Below, one piece after another: positions 50,874 to 60,037 of a stretch of 64,000 bases of DNA. Source of the DNA: Microbacterium sp. (GTDB lineage: Bacteria > Actinomycetota > Actinomycetes > Actinomycetales > Microbacteriaceae); NCBI RefSeq assembly GCF_017305435.1, contig NZ_JAFKIP010000007.1, positions 186,001 through 250,000 of the forward strand. The letters run 5' to 3'. The notes under the pieces are model-generated. The model did not search any database. It was given only the letters and a program-made list of their open reading frames with translations, and had not been told where the DNA came from. Both the position numbers and the translations under genes were made by a program. The number at the start of each line of letters is the position of its first letter. Position 1 is the first letter of the stretch.

Positions 50874-52196
50874 ATGTCCGCAACCGACGCCTGGCGTTTC
50901 GAGACCAAGCAGATCCATGCCGGCGCCGCGCCGGACCCGGTCACCAAGGCTCGTGCGACGCCGATCTACCAGACCACGTCGTACGTGTTCGACAACGCCG
51001 ACCACGCCGCGAACCTCTTCGCGCTGGCCGAGTTCGGCAACATCTACACGCGCATCCAGAACCCCACGCAGGACGTTCTCGAGCAGCGCCTCGCGGCACT
51101 CGAGGGTGGTACAGGCGCGCTCGTGCTCTCCTCCGGCCAGGCCGCATCGACCTTCGCGGTGCTCAACATCGCCGAGGCAGGCGACCACTTCGTCTCGTCG
51201 AGCTCGATCTACGGCGGCACCTACAACCTCTTCAAGTACACGCTCGCCAAGCTCGGCATCGAGGTCACGTTCGTCGAGAACCAGGACGACCCCGAGGAGT
51301 GGCGCCGCGCCGTCCGCCCCAACACGAAGCTGTTCTACGCGGAGACGATCGGCAACCCCAAGATCAACGTCCTCGACATCCGCTCGGTCGCCGACGTCGC
51401 GCACGAGTCCGGCGTGCCGCTCATCGTCGACAACACGATCGCGACGCCGTACCTTGTGCGGCCGTTCGAGCACGGTGCCGACATCGTCGTGCACTCGGTC
51501 ACGAAGTTCCTCGGCGGCCACGGCACGACGATCGGCGGCGCGATCGTCGACGGCGGCACGTTCCCGTGGTCGCAGCACTCCGACCGCTTCCCGGGCCTCA
51601 CGACCCCGGACCCCTCGTACCACGGGGCGGTCTACACCGCCGCCGTCGGCGACGGTCTCGCGTACGTCATCAAGGCCCGCGTGCAGCTGCTGCGCGACCT
51701 CGGATCGGCCATCTCCCCGCAGAGCGCCTGGAACCTCATCCAGGGCATCGAGACGCTCTCGCTGCGCATCGAGCGCCACGTGCAGAACGCCCAGGAGATC
51801 GCCGAGTGGCTCGAGAACCACGACGACATCGCCACGGTGAACTACTCCGGCCTGCCCACGTCGCCCTGGTACGCCGCGGCGAACCGGTACGCGCCCAAGG
51901 GCGTCGGCGCGGTCCTGTCGTTCGAGCTCAAGGGCGGGGTCGAGGCCGGGCGTGAGTTCGTCAACGCGCTCGAGCTGTTCAGCCACCTCGCGAACATCGG
52001 CGACGTGCGCTCGCTCGTGATCCACCCGGCATCCACGACCCACTCGCAGCTCACCCCGGAGCAGCAGCTCACGACGGGCGTGACGCCCGGCCTCGTGCGC
52101 CTGTCGGTGGGCCTCGAGAACGTCGAGGACCTGAAGGCCGACCTCACGCAGGCCCTCGCCGCCGCCCGTCGGGTGTCGGAGGCCGCTCGCGCCTGA
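50874..52196 (+). CDS. metY: O-acetylhomoserine sulfhydrylase
   Basis: 440 aa, PLP enzyme of the Cys/Met metabolism family that makes homocysteine from O-acetylhomoserine and sulfide. Seen: TPIYQTTSYVFDNADHAANLF, YTRIQNPTQDVLEQRLAALEGG, SSGQAAS, VDNTIATPYLVRPFEHGADIVVHSVTKFLGGHG with the PLP Lys, and the 440-residue length with SSSSIYGGTYNLF typical of MetY rather than MetB/MetC. AGGAG seven bases upstream sets the ATG. metX follows after 123 bp. Confidence 0.95.
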   Translation: MSATDAWRFETKQIHAGAAPDPVTKARATPIYQTTSYVFDNADHAANLFALAEFGNIYTRIQNPTQDVLEQRLAALEGGTGALVLSSGQAASTFAVLNIAEAGDHFVSSSSIYGGTYNLFKYTLAKLGIEVTFVENQDDPEEWRRAVRPNTKLFYAETIGNPKINVLDIRSVADVAHESGVPLIVDNTIATPYLVRPFEHGADIVVHSVTKFLGGHGTTIGGAIVDGGTFPWSQHSDRFPGLTTPDPSYHGAVYTAAVGDGLAYVIKARVQLLRDLGSAISPQSAWNLIQGIETLSLRIERHVQNAQEIAEWLENHDDIATVNYSGLPTSPWYAAANRYAPKGVGAVLSFELKGGVEAGREFVNALELFSHLANIGDVRSLVIHPASTTHSQLTPEQQLTTGVTPGLVRLSVGLENVEDLKADLTQALAAARRVSEAARA

Positions 52197-52206
52197 CCCC
52201 TTCCTC

Positions 52207-52283
52207 GCCCGCGAGACTTCACTGGCGCGCCGAGACTGCACCCACCGGTCGCAGTCTCGGCGCGCCACTGCTGTCTCGCGGGC
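52207..52283. repeat. large intergenic palindrome 3
   Basis: Outer arms GCCCGCGAGAC (52207-52217) and GTCTCGCGGGC (52273-52283), inner arms TGGCGCGCCGAGACTGC (52223-52239) and its perfect complement (52251-52267), five-base internal loops, 11-base terminal loop. Located 10 bp after metY and 36 bp before metX; may separate their transcription. Confidence 0.8.
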
Positions 52284-52319
52284 GTAATACGCCGTCCTGG
52301 CGGGGGCGGACGGGCGAGA

Positions 52320-53531
52320 ATGGATGCCATGGACTGGCAGGCGTCGGAAGACACGGTGCCGTCGAGCCCGATCTCCGAGGCCGACGCGCGGCTGCTGCGC
52401 GCGCGGCCGCCGGCCAGCGGCGCGTGGCGGGACGGCGATCCCGCGGGCGGCCGGCGCTTCGCGCTCCTGGGCGCATTCCGCACCGAGAACGGTGAAAGCC
52501 TGCCGTTCGCGCGGCTCGCTTACGAGTCCTGGGGTGAGCTCAACGACGACGCCTCGAACGCCGTTCTGATCCTGCACGCCCTCACGGGCGACAGCCACGT
52601 GCGCGGCGACGCGGGGCCGGGGCATCCCACCGCCGGCTGGTGGCAGGACATCGTCGGCCCGGGCGCGGCGATCGACACCGACCGCTGGTTCGTCGTCGCC
52701 CCGAACATGCTCGGTGGATGCCAGGGCTCGACGGGAGCCGCCTCGATCGGCCCCGACGGACGCGAGTGGGGGCCGCGCTTCCCGTACCTGACGATCCGCG
52801 ACCAGGTCGCCGCACAAGCGGCCCTCGCCGACGCGCTGCGCATCGATCGCTGGGCGGCCGTCATCGGCGGATCGATGGGCGGCATGCACGCGCTCGAGTG
52901 GGGCGTGGGCCTCCCCGATCGCGTGGAGCGGCTCGCCGTGCTCGCCGCTCCCCCGACCACGACGGCCGACCAGGTCGCACTCAACTCGGTGCAGCTGGAG
53001 GCGATCCGCATCGACCCGCGCTTCGCGGGCGGCGAGTACTACGACGCCGCCGACGGCGAGGGGCCGCACCGTGGTCTCGCACTCGCGCGGCGCATGGCGC
53101 TGTTGAACTACCGCAGCCCCGTCGAGCTCAACCTGCGCTTCCAGCGCTCCTGGCAGTCCGAGGTCAGCCCGCTCGGCGGCGGCGGACGCTTCGCCGTGGA
53201 GAGCTACCTCGACTTCCACGGCAACAAGTTCACCCGCCGCTTCGACGCGAACAGCTACCTCACCCTCGTCGAGGCGATGAACTCGCACGACGTCGGGCGG
53301 GACCGCGGCGGCGTCGAGGACGCGCTCGCCCGCGTCACCGCGACGACCCTCGTCCTCGGCATCGACAGCGACCGTCTGTTCCCCGTCGACGGGCAGGAGC
53401 GGATCTTCCGCGGCATCCGCTCGACCCTCGACGAGTCGACCGTGGTCCTTTCGAGCGACTTCGGCCACGACGGGTTCCTCATCGAGACGGATGCCGTCGG
53501 CCGGCACCTGCGCCGGCTGCTCGCGAGCTGA
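52320..53531 (+). CDS. metX: homoserine O-acetyltransferase
   Basis: 403 aa alpha/beta-hydrolase-fold acetyltransferase feeding metY. ARLAYESWGELNDDASNAVLILHALTG, NMLGGCQGSTGAASI, nucleophile elbow VIGGSMGGMHALEW, C-terminal VLGIDSDRLFPVDGQ with catalytic Asp and FGHDGFLIE with His. ATG 52320 or 52329; neither has a clear ribosome binding site. A GGCGTAATACGCC palindrome lies at 52281-52293 in the promoter region, directly at the foot of palindrome 3. Confidence 0.95.
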   Translation: MDAMDWQASEDTVPSSPISEADARLLRARPPASGAWRDGDPAGGRRFALLGAFRTENGESLPFARLAYESWGELNDDASNAVLILHALTGDSHVRGDAGPGHPTAGWWQDIVGPGAAIDTDRWFVVAPNMLGGCQGSTGAASIGPDGREWGPRFPYLTIRDQVAAQAALADALRIDRWAAVIGGSMGGMHALEWGVGLPDRVERLAVLAAPPTTTADQVALNSVQLEAIRIDPRFAGGEYYDAADGEGPHRGLALARRMALLNYRSPVELNLRFQRSWQSEVSPLGGGGRFAVESYLDFHGNKFTRRFDANSYLTLVEAMNSHDVGRDRGGVEDALARVTATTLVLGIDSDRLFPVDGQERIFRGIRSTLDESTVVLSSDFGHDGFLIETDAVGRHLRRLLAS

Positions 53532-53575
53532 CCCCACCTGCACAGCGGCCTCGTGCGCCCGGAATCGGCACGCGC

Positions 53576-54805
53576 CTACGAGAGAACGGCCGCGCCCGCA
53601 GCTTTCTGCCGCGCGTCGAGCGCGAAGCTCGCGAACGCGATGAGAAGGCCCGCCGCGGCGAGGACCGCGCCGACCCAGACGGGCGCGACGAAGCCGAAGC
53701 CCGCGGCGATGACGGCGCCGCCGAGGGCGGCCCCCGTCGCGTTGCCGATGTTGAGGGCGGAGTGGTTGAGGGCCGCGGCGATCGACTGGTTGTCGCCCGC
53801 GACATCCATGAGCCTCGTCTGGATGGAGGGGCTCAGCGCCGCCGAGACTACCCCGAGCGCGAAGACGAACACGACGAGCGTGACGATCCAACCGCACGCG
53901 AGGGCGAGGAGCACCTGCACGAGCGCGAGGATGCCGAGCCCCCACAGGAGCGTGCGGCGGAGGTTCCGGTCGGCGAGCCGCCCGCCGAGGATGTTGCCCA
54001 CGGTCATCCCGACGCCCATCACGACGAGGACGATCGGTACGGCCCAGGCGGGGCTGCCCGCCACCTCCGTCACGATCGAGGCGATGTAGCTGTACGCGGC
54101 GAAGAAGCCGCCGAACCCGATCGCGCCCACGCCGAGCGTCAGCCACACCTGCGGAATGCGGAAGACGCCGAGCTCGGCGCGGAGCGTGCGCCCGGGGTCG
54201 CCCGCGTGTGCGGGCACGAACAGGGCGATGAGGATCGCCGCGAGGGCGAAGATCGCCGCGACGATCATGAACGCGACGCGCCAGCCGAACTGCTGCCCGA
54301 GACCCGTGCCGACCGGCACGCCGACGACGTTCGCGACCGTGAGGCCCGTCAGGACGAAGGCGACGCCCTGCGCGCGCTTGCCGGGGCCGAGGACATCCGC
54401 CGCGACGAGGGCGCCGATCCCGAAGTACGCGCCGTGCGGCAGCCCCGCCAGGAAGCGGGAGGCGGCGACGAGCTCGAACGTCGGCATGACGAAGGTGAGA
54501 GCGTTGAAGAAGGTCAGCGCGACCGCGAGCGTCAGCATGACGTGGTGGCGCGGATACTTGGCGACGGATGCCGCGATCGTCGGCGCCCCCACGACGACGC
54601 CGAGCGCATACAGAGTGATGAGCCAGCCCGTGCGGGCGATCGCGTCGGCGCTGTCGTGCGCCCAGGCATCCGGCAGCAGATCCGCGGAGATCTGCGGGAG
54701 CAGGCCCATCACGACGAACTCGGTCATGCCGATTCCGAAGGAGCCGATGGCGAGGGAGAGGAGCGCCATCGTTGCCGTCCTCTTCGATCGAGTCGAGGAG
54801 GTCAC
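53576..54805 (-). CDS. MFS transporter (12-TM, DHA1/AraJ-like)
   Basis: 409 aa with 12 membrane segments. FGIGMTEFVVMGLLPQISADL in helix 1, GAPTIAASVAKYPRHHVML (motif A variant), ASRFLAGLPHGAYFGIGALVAAD and GVPVGTGLGQQFGWRVAF (motif C region) are typical of the sugar efflux/chloramphenicol-type DHA1 family. GTG 54805 is six bases after a TAGCAT -10-like hexamer; ATG 54769 with AGAGGA upstream is an alternative. Confidence 0.88.
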   Translation of the reverse strand: MTSSTRSKRTATMALLSLAIGSFGIGMTEFVVMGLLPQISADLLPDAWAHDSADAIARTGWLITLYALGVVVGAPTIAASVAKYPRHHVMLTLAVALTFFNALTFVMPTFELVAASRFLAGLPHGAYFGIGALVAADVLGPGKRAQGVAFVLTGLTVANVVGVPVGTGLGQQFGWRVAFMIVAAIFALAAILIALFVPAHAGDPGRTLRAELGVFRIPQVWLTLGVGAIGFGGFFAAYSYIASIVTEVAGSPAWAVPIVLVVMGVGMTVGNILGGRLADRNLRRTLLWGLGILALVQVLLALACGWIVTLVVFVFALGVVSAALSPSIQTRLMDVAGDNQSIAAALNHSALNIGNATGAALGGAVIAAGFGFVAPVWVGAVLAAAGLLIAFASFALDARQKAAGAAVLS

Positions 54806-54881
54806 CGGGCAATGCTACCGGCCATCGGGGGCGACCCGGGCCGGATCCGCTGACCCGGCAGATCGGAAGGGCCAGGTCAGC

Positions 54882-54915
54882 GGAAGGCCGGCGGATGGGG
54901 ATCCGCCGGCCTTCC
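54882..54915 (-). terminator. hairpin terminator of the GH43 gene
   Basis: GGAAGGCCGGCGGAT, loop GGGG, ATCCGCCGGCCTTCC: a perfect 15-bp stem three bases after the stop at 54919. No U-tract, as usual in high-GC Actinobacteria. Confidence 0.8.
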
Positions 54916-54918
54916 CCG

Positions 54919-57900
54919 TCACTCGCGAGCGCGCCGGGGGCGCATCACGCGGATGCCCATGCCGATCGTGAGCAGCAGGGCCGCCAGGAGCATCAGCGCC
55001 AGTGGAGTCTGCGCTCCCGTCACCGCGAGCTGCCCGTCGGGCAGTACGGTGATCGACACCTGCGACAGCAGCGTCCCCGTCCCATCCCAGACGAAGAGCG
55101 TGTGCACGCCGACCGGCAGCGTCGCAGGGATCGCGACGTCGAAGGCCGTGCGGCCGGCAGCGTCGGCCACCGGGATACCCGTGATCCGGATCGGGTCGCT
55201 GTGCAGCTCTGCGCTCACCTGCTCGCCGGGCGCCAGCCCCGTGACCACCACGTACACGCCGTCTCCGCGCTCGACGGAGGACGCCGAGATCGACACGACG
55301 GCCTTCGCCGGCGCCGTCGGCGACGGCGTTGCGGTCGGAGTCGGCGTGGCCGTCGGAGTCGGAGTCGCCGTCGGAGTCGGCGTCGGCGTCGGCGTCGTCG
55401 GAACCTCGCGGGGAGCGACGCTCGAGAGGGTCGGCTTCACTGTCTGGAACAGCCCGTCCTCCCCGATCGTGAGCTTGTCGATCGTCGTCTCGCGGTGGGT
55501 GCCATCACCGCCAGGGATCCCAAACCGGTGGTACGCGATGTACCACTCATCGGTCCCGGGGACGTTGATCACCGAGTTGTGCCCCGTGCCGAGAATGCCC
55601 TGCGAGGTGTCCTTCTCGAGGATCACACCGCGGTACGTCCACGGGCCGTCGACACTCGTCGACGTCGCGTATCCGACGCGATAGTTCACCGACCCCGTGT
55701 CGTCGATCGAGTAGGTGAGGTGATACAGCCCGTCGCGATAGTTCACGAACGTCCCCTCCCGGTAGCCGGTCAGGCCGCTGATCGGCTTGATCGAGCCCGG
55801 GACGATGCTCTTCATGTCATCCGAGAGCTCGCCGTAGACCGGGTTGCCGTTCCCCCAGAAGAGGTAGTACTTGCCGATCGCCGGGTCGCGGAAGGCGGCC
55901 GGGTCGATCGCCTGCCCACTGTGGACGCTCTCCGCGTTGGTGATCATCGGCTGAGCCTCAGCGGTGAACGGCCCTTCGGGGCTGTCCGCCACGGCGACGC
56001 CGATCATCTTGCGGTTGGCGTTCGGCTCGTGGCCGCTGAAGTAGAAGTAGTACTTCCCGCCCTTCTCGATGATGGTCGGCGCCCACGCGTTGCCGGTCGC
56101 CCACGGTACGTTGCCGCCTGCCCCGTCCAGCGTGAGGAACGGCTCGGCGGAGCGCGTCCAGTCGACGAGGTTCTTGGACTTCCACACGTAGAAGTCCTTG
56201 CCGCCCCATCCGGGAGTGCCGTCCGTCGTCGCGTAGATGTAATAGGTGTCACCGAAGACCGCGATGTTCGGGTCTGCGTACAGCCCCGGCAGCACCGGGC
56301 TCTTCACGACGACGGCCTTCAGCGTCCAGACGACATCGTCCGCGCCGGGACGCGTCAGCGTCACCGCAGCCGGCGAACGCATGTCACGCACCGTGCCGGA
56401 TGCCGGGTCGGTGGTGACCCCGGCGGCGGTGGCATAGACCGGGCGGAGCGCCGAGAGGTCGGTGCCCGGCTTGACGGGGAAGGTGACGGTGCGCGTCGCG
56501 GCATCCACCAACGGCGCCGTCTTGAGCACACTGGCATCCTGCAGGCTGACCGCGCCGAGGACGCCGGTGTTGCCGGACTGCTGCACGACCTCCGCGGGCG
56601 TGAGCGCGCGGTTGTAGATCGTGAACTGGCGGTACTGACCGGAGAAGTACCGGTCGGCGTTGTACAGCGACCGGCCGAGGTAGTTGGCCGCCGTGCTGCC
56701 GCCCCCGATGTCGCCCGGATCGAGCGTGACGTTCTCCTGCACGCCGACCTGCACGCCGTCGAGGTAGAGTCGCGCCGTCGTCCCCTGGAGCGTGTAGGTG
56801 AGCGTGACCCACGTGTCGCGAGGGAGGTTCGACCCGGATGCCACGGTCTGCTCGCCCTGCCAGTTTCCACCGGTGATGCTCGTGCGGTAGGCGTTGCCCG
56901 ACGTGAACAGATAGCCGTTGCCCGCCCCGTTGGTGGTGTTGCCGAGTCCGTACAGGAAGTACGGCGTCTGCTGGCCTCCGGCGATCCGCAGCTGCGCCTG
57001 GATCGTGATGTCGCTCACCCCCGCGAGGATGTTGTTGGGCAGCGCGACGTAGTCGTCCGTGCCGTCGAACGTCAGGGTGCCGCCCGAGAGCGTCGCACCG
57101 CCGTTCACCGTGCCGTTCAGCCCGTTTCCGGAGGTGTCGGTCAGCGTCGTGCCGGAGCCCGTGAAGTCGTAGCTGAGGATCTCGCCGTCCTCGTTCGGCG
57201 TGACCGGCGTCGGGAGGTTCGCCCGCAGCGCGGAGAGCTCCGCCGCGGTGACCGACAGCACCGTGCCGTGACGCGGGCTCGCCGGCAGGCGGTAGCTCGC
57301 CGGCACCTGCCAGTCGGGGTCGCTCAGGCTGTCGCTGCCGAGCGGGATGTAGCCGCGGCCTCCGTACTCGTCGACGAAGAGGTAGTAGTTCGACCCGGAG
57401 GTGTCACCCGCGTTCGCCTTGAAGATGGTCGGACCCTCCACGGCCGCCGTCCCGGCGCCCCGGCCGATGCAGCTGTCGACGATCTTCCAGTTCGCATCGG
57501 CGGCGCTCCATCCGGGCGTCGTGTAGTCGTCGACGGTGGTGAGGCTGTCGGAGGACTCCTCGATGATGTCGCTGCAGCCGGTGACGCCGCCCTCGTCCTT
57601 CGTGAAGCGGTAGTAGGTGCCGTCATCCTTGATGACGGTCGAGTCGATCCGCGAGGCTTTGTAGTCCTGCCACACGCGCGGCTCGCTGAAGGTGACGAAG
57701 TCGCGGGTCGTCGCGTACATCATCGTCTGGTAGAAGCTGCCTTTGTGCTCCGGATCGTCGGCACCGAACAGCGAGGCCGCCCAGAAGACCACGTACGCAC
57801 CGAGCTCGTCGTCGTAATACGCCTCGGGTGCCCACGTGTTGCCTGCGTTGTCGGGGCCGATCTTGACGTGGCGCTGCGCACTCCAGGTGATGAGGTCGTG

Positions 57901-59508
57901 CGACTCCCACACCTCGATGTACTGCGAGCCGTGGCGCTGCGCGCGCCCCCAGTCGCCGTCGCGACCGATCGACAGATCGGTGGCGATGAGGTAGAACGTG
58001 TCGCCCTCGGGCGAGCGGATGATGAACGGATCGCGCAGACCCTTCTCGCCGTACTCCGACGTCAGCGCGGGCTCACCGTTGTTGAGCTCGGACCACGACA
58101 GCGCGTTGTTGCCGTTGCTGGCGGCGAAGTAGATGTTCTCCCCCGCGACGCTGTTGCCGGTGAAGTACGCGAACGCGTAGCCCGCGTACGGCGCCTGTGC
58201 GGCCGCCGCGCGGACGGTCGCGGTGAGGGTACGGGTGCGCGTGGTCGAGTTCTTGGTGGCCGAGGCGGTGAGCGTCACCGTGGCGGCACTGCTCTTGCGC
58301 GTCACGACACCCGACGTCGAGATCACGGCGGGGTCGGACGACGCCCACGTGATCGGGAGGCCCTCGGAGCTCGTCGGAAGCGTCAGGTTGCCACGCACGT
58401 CGTCCAGACCAGGCACGACGATCGCGTCGACCGCGCGCTGGGCGTTGCCGGCATCGTCAGACATGGCGAGGACGGTCACGGGGAACGTCCGCGTCACCGA
58501 AGCCGATCCCCTCGCGATGGTCGCGGTCAGAGTGACGGTGGCATCGGCCTGGCCCGCGGTGGGGCGGGTGACCTGACCGGTCGACGAGACCACAGCGGGG
58601 TCGGAGGACTGCCACGAGACCGTGCCGCCGTTGACTCCCGCGGTCGGCAGCGCGATATTCGACGTGACCGCAGCGAGATCGCCCAGCGCGAGGAGGTCGC
58701 GATCGCGCGCCACGCGGGTCGCATCTTCGGGGACCAGTGCCGCGACGTCCGACGCGGAAAGGGCGCGGTCATAGATGCGGAAGTCGCGGATGCTGCCCGC
58801 GAGGCGACGGTCCGCGTCGTAGACCGAGCGGCCCAGGTAGTTGGCGGTGGTCGCACCCCCGCCGATCGCTCCGGGCGTCGAGGTGGTGTTGGTGTTGGTC
58901 CGCACCAGAGCGCCGTCGAGGTAGAGGGAACTCGTCTTGGTCGCGTTGTCCAGCGTGTAGGTGAGGGTCTTCCAGACGCCCCGGGCGAGGTCGGCGTTGC
59001 TGTTGACGCCCTGCTCCGTGCTCCAGTTGCCGGTGGCGATCGCTGCGCGGTAGGCGTTGCCCGTCGTGAACAGGTAGCCGTTGCCCACTCCGCCGCTCGT
59101 GTTGCCCATGCCCCAGATGAAGTACGCGCCCGACTGCTCCGTGCGCACGAGCACATCGGCGCTCACCGTGATCGAGGTCAGGTCGCGCATGAGGTCATCC
59201 GGCAGATCCACGAAGTCGTCGTTGCCATCCAGACGCACGCCCTCCGCACCCGTCAAGGTGGGGCCGTTGACGTAGGTCGCGTTGCGGCCGTTGCCCGACG
59301 AGTCCACCGCGGTCGTGGTCGCTCCTGTCTCGTCGAGCAGGTAGCGGACGACCAGACCGTCGTTCGTGTCGGCGACGGCGACGGCCGGAACGACCAGCGG
59401 CGCCAGGACGAGTCCGAGGGTCGTCGCCGCCGCGAGCACGACGCGGCGGCGGAACCTCGCGGGTCGGGTCACGGACGGGAGGGGGCGGGGTGCGGATGGA
59501 GTGGGCAC
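54919..59508 (-). CDS. secreted, cell-wall-anchored double GH43 glycosidase with two LamG domains
   Basis: About 1529 aa. Signal peptide RPARFRRRVVLAAATT..AVAVA, cleaved near 45. LamG 1 about 70-260; atrophied Ig-like region 260-440; GH43 module A about 445-760 (Asp in GLRDPFIIRS, Asp in RIDSTVIKD, Glu in VEGPTIFK); LamG 2 about 780-972; linker domain; GH43 module B about 1070-1355 (Asp in YADPNIAVFGD, Asp in GQAIDPAAFRD, Glu in YREGTFVNY); Pro-Thr repeat linker about 1364-1398; Ig-like domain; LAVTG at 1494-1498, membrane helix and basic tail. Both five-bladed catalytic sites look complete; arabinan or arabinoxylan side chains are likely substrates. Start GTG 59508 has AAAGGA nine bases upstream and gives a clean signal peptide; the GTG at 59583 lies inside a LacI-type operator. 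No other glycosidase or sugar importer adjoins it. Confidence 0.88.
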   Translation of the reverse strand: MPTPSAPRPLPSVTRPARFRRRVVLAAATTLGLVLAPLVVPAVAVADTNDGLVVRYLLDETGATTTAVDSSGNGRNATYVNGPTLTGAEGVRLDGNDDFVDLPDDLMRDLTSITVSADVLVRTEQSGAYFIWGMGNTSGGVGNGYLFTTGNAYRAAIATGNWSTEQGVNSNADLARGVWKTLTYTLDNATKTSSLYLDGALVRTNTNTTSTPGAIGGGATTANYLGRSVYDADRRLAGSIRDFRIYDRALSASDVAALVPEDATRVARDRDLLALGDLAAVTSNIALPTAGVNGGTVSWQSSDPAVVSSTGQVTRPTAGQADATVTLTATIARGSASVTRTFPVTVLAMSDDAGNAQRAVDAIVVPGLDDVRGNLTLPTSSEGLPITWASSDPAVISTSGVVTRKSSAATVTLTASATKNSTTRTRTLTATVRAAAAQAPYAGYAFAYFTGNSVAGENIYFAASNGNNALSWSELNNGEPALTSEYGEKGLRDPFIIRSPEGDTFYLIATDLSIGRDGDWGRAQRHGSQYIEVWESHDLITWSAQRHVKIGPDNAGNTWAPEAYYDDELGAYVVFWAASLFGADDPEHKGSFYQTMMYATTRDFVTFSEPRVWQDYKASRIDSTVIKDDGTYYRFTKDEGGVTGCSDIIEESSDSLTTVDDYTTPGWSAADANWKIVDSCIGRGAGTAAVEGPTIFKANAGDTSGSNYYLFVDEYGGRGYIPLGSDSLSDPDWQVPASYRLPASPRHGTVLSVTAAELSALRANLPTPVTPNEDGEILSYDFTGSGTTLTDTSGNGLNGTVNGGATLSGGTLTFDGTDDYVALPNNILAGVSDITIQAQLRIAGGQQTPYFLYGLGNTTNGAGNGYLFTSGNAYRTSITGGNWQGEQTVASGSNLPRDTWVTLTYTLQGTTARLYLDGVQVGVQENVTLDPGDIGGGSTAANYLGRSLYNADRYFSGQYRQFTIYNRALTPAEVVQQSGNTGVLGAVSLQDASVLKTAPLVDAATRTVTFPVKPGTDLSALRPVYATAAGVTTDPASGTVRDMRSPAAVTLTRPGADDVVWTLKAVVVKSPVLPGLYADPNIAVFGDTYYIYATTDGTPGWGGKDFYVWKSKNLVDWTRSAEPFLTLDGAGGNVPWATGNAWAPTIIEKGGKYYFYFSGHEPNANRKMIGVAVADSPEGPFTAEAQPMITNAESVHSGQAIDPAAFRDPAIGKYYLFWGNGNPVYGELSDDMKSIVPGSIKPISGLTGYREGTFVNYRDGLYHLTYSIDDTGSVNYRVGYATSTSVDGPWTYRGVILEKDTSQGILGTGHNSVINVPGTDEWYIAYHRFGIPGGDGTHRETTIDKLTIGEDGLFQTVKPTLSSVAPREVPTTPTPTPTPTATPTPTATPTPTATPSPTAPAKAVVSISASSVERGDGVYVVVTGLAPGEQVSAELHSDPIRITGIPVADAAGRTAFDVAIPATLPVGVHTLFVWDGTGTLLSQVSITVLPDGQLAVTGAQTPLALMLLAALLLTIGMGIRVMRPRRARE

Positions 59509-59570
59509 CAGGCGAGGTCCTTTCGGGCGGGCGACGCTGCTTCTCGCCGACATCGGTGTCGGCGGGACAA

Positions 59571-59584
59571 TGTTAGCGCTCACT
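59571..59584 (-). promoter_or_regulatory. LacI/GalR-type operator
   Basis: TGTTAGCGCTCACT, a near-perfect palindrome around the central CG, the form bound by LacI-family sugar repressors in Actinobacteria. It lies 63 bp upstream of the GH43 start. No LacI gene is in the window. Confidence 0.7.
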
Positions 59585-59631
59585 TCCTGGTGGAACGCAA
59601 CCCCTGAATCCTTATTGGATCAACCCCAAGG

Positions 59632-60003
59632 TCACGATTCGGTGACGTCCGGGACCGATCCGGCAAGACCGCGGCCGGCCGCGTCGATCGCGTTTTCGAG
59701 CCGTGCGACCTTGCCGTCGAGCTCGCCGGTGAAGCCCGGTCGAATGTCGGCTTTGAGCACCAGCGAGACACGTGACCCGAACGGCAGCACCGCTTCCGTC
59801 GCCGCTTTCACGACGGCGAACACCTCGTCCCACTCCCCCTCGATCTCAGTGAACATGGACGTCGTGCGGTGCGGCAATCCTGATGCGCGCACGACCGAGA
59901 CCGCCGCAGCGACCGCGTCGTGGACCGAGCCGTCGCCGGCGGTGGGGATGCCGCCGGAGCCGCTGGGTGTGCCGCTGGGTGCGACGGAGAAGGCGATGAG
60001 CAT
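59632..60003 (-). CDS. MTH1187/YkoF-type thiamine-binding protein
   Basis: 123 aa. MLIAFSVAPSGTP start, DGSVHDAVAAAVSVVRASGLPHRTTSMFTEIEGEWDEVF, then VSLVLKADIRPG are the hallmarks of the UPF0045/MTH1187 family, ferredoxin-like folds that bind thiamine-like ligands. No thiamine genes adjoin it. It ends 48 bp before the GH43 operator on the same strand. Confidence 0.9.
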   Translation of the reverse strand: MLIAFSVAPSGTPSGSGGIPTAGDGSVHDAVAAAVSVVRASGLPHRTTSMFTEIEGEWDEVFAVVKAATEAVLPFGSRVSLVLKADIRPGFTGELDGKVARLENAIDAAGRGLAGSVPDVTES

Positions 60004-60037
60004 GGGGAGACCTCCAGGGTGAGTGATGCAGTGCGGG

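Noticed and set aside
50745-54812. 1355-codon open frame on the minus strand opposite metY and metX and entering the MFS gene region
   Set aside because: Covers metY, metX and palindrome 3 in antisense; no family features.
59509-59583. 25-residue N-terminal extension of the GH43 protein from GTG 59583
   Set aside because: That GTG lies inside a LacI-type operator and would push the signal peptide inward; GTG 59508 has a good ribosome binding site.
54772-59607. 1611-codon open frame on the plus strand opposite the GH43 gene
   Set aside because: Mirror frame of a gene with clear signal peptide, catalytic and anchor motifs; it has no recognisable domain.
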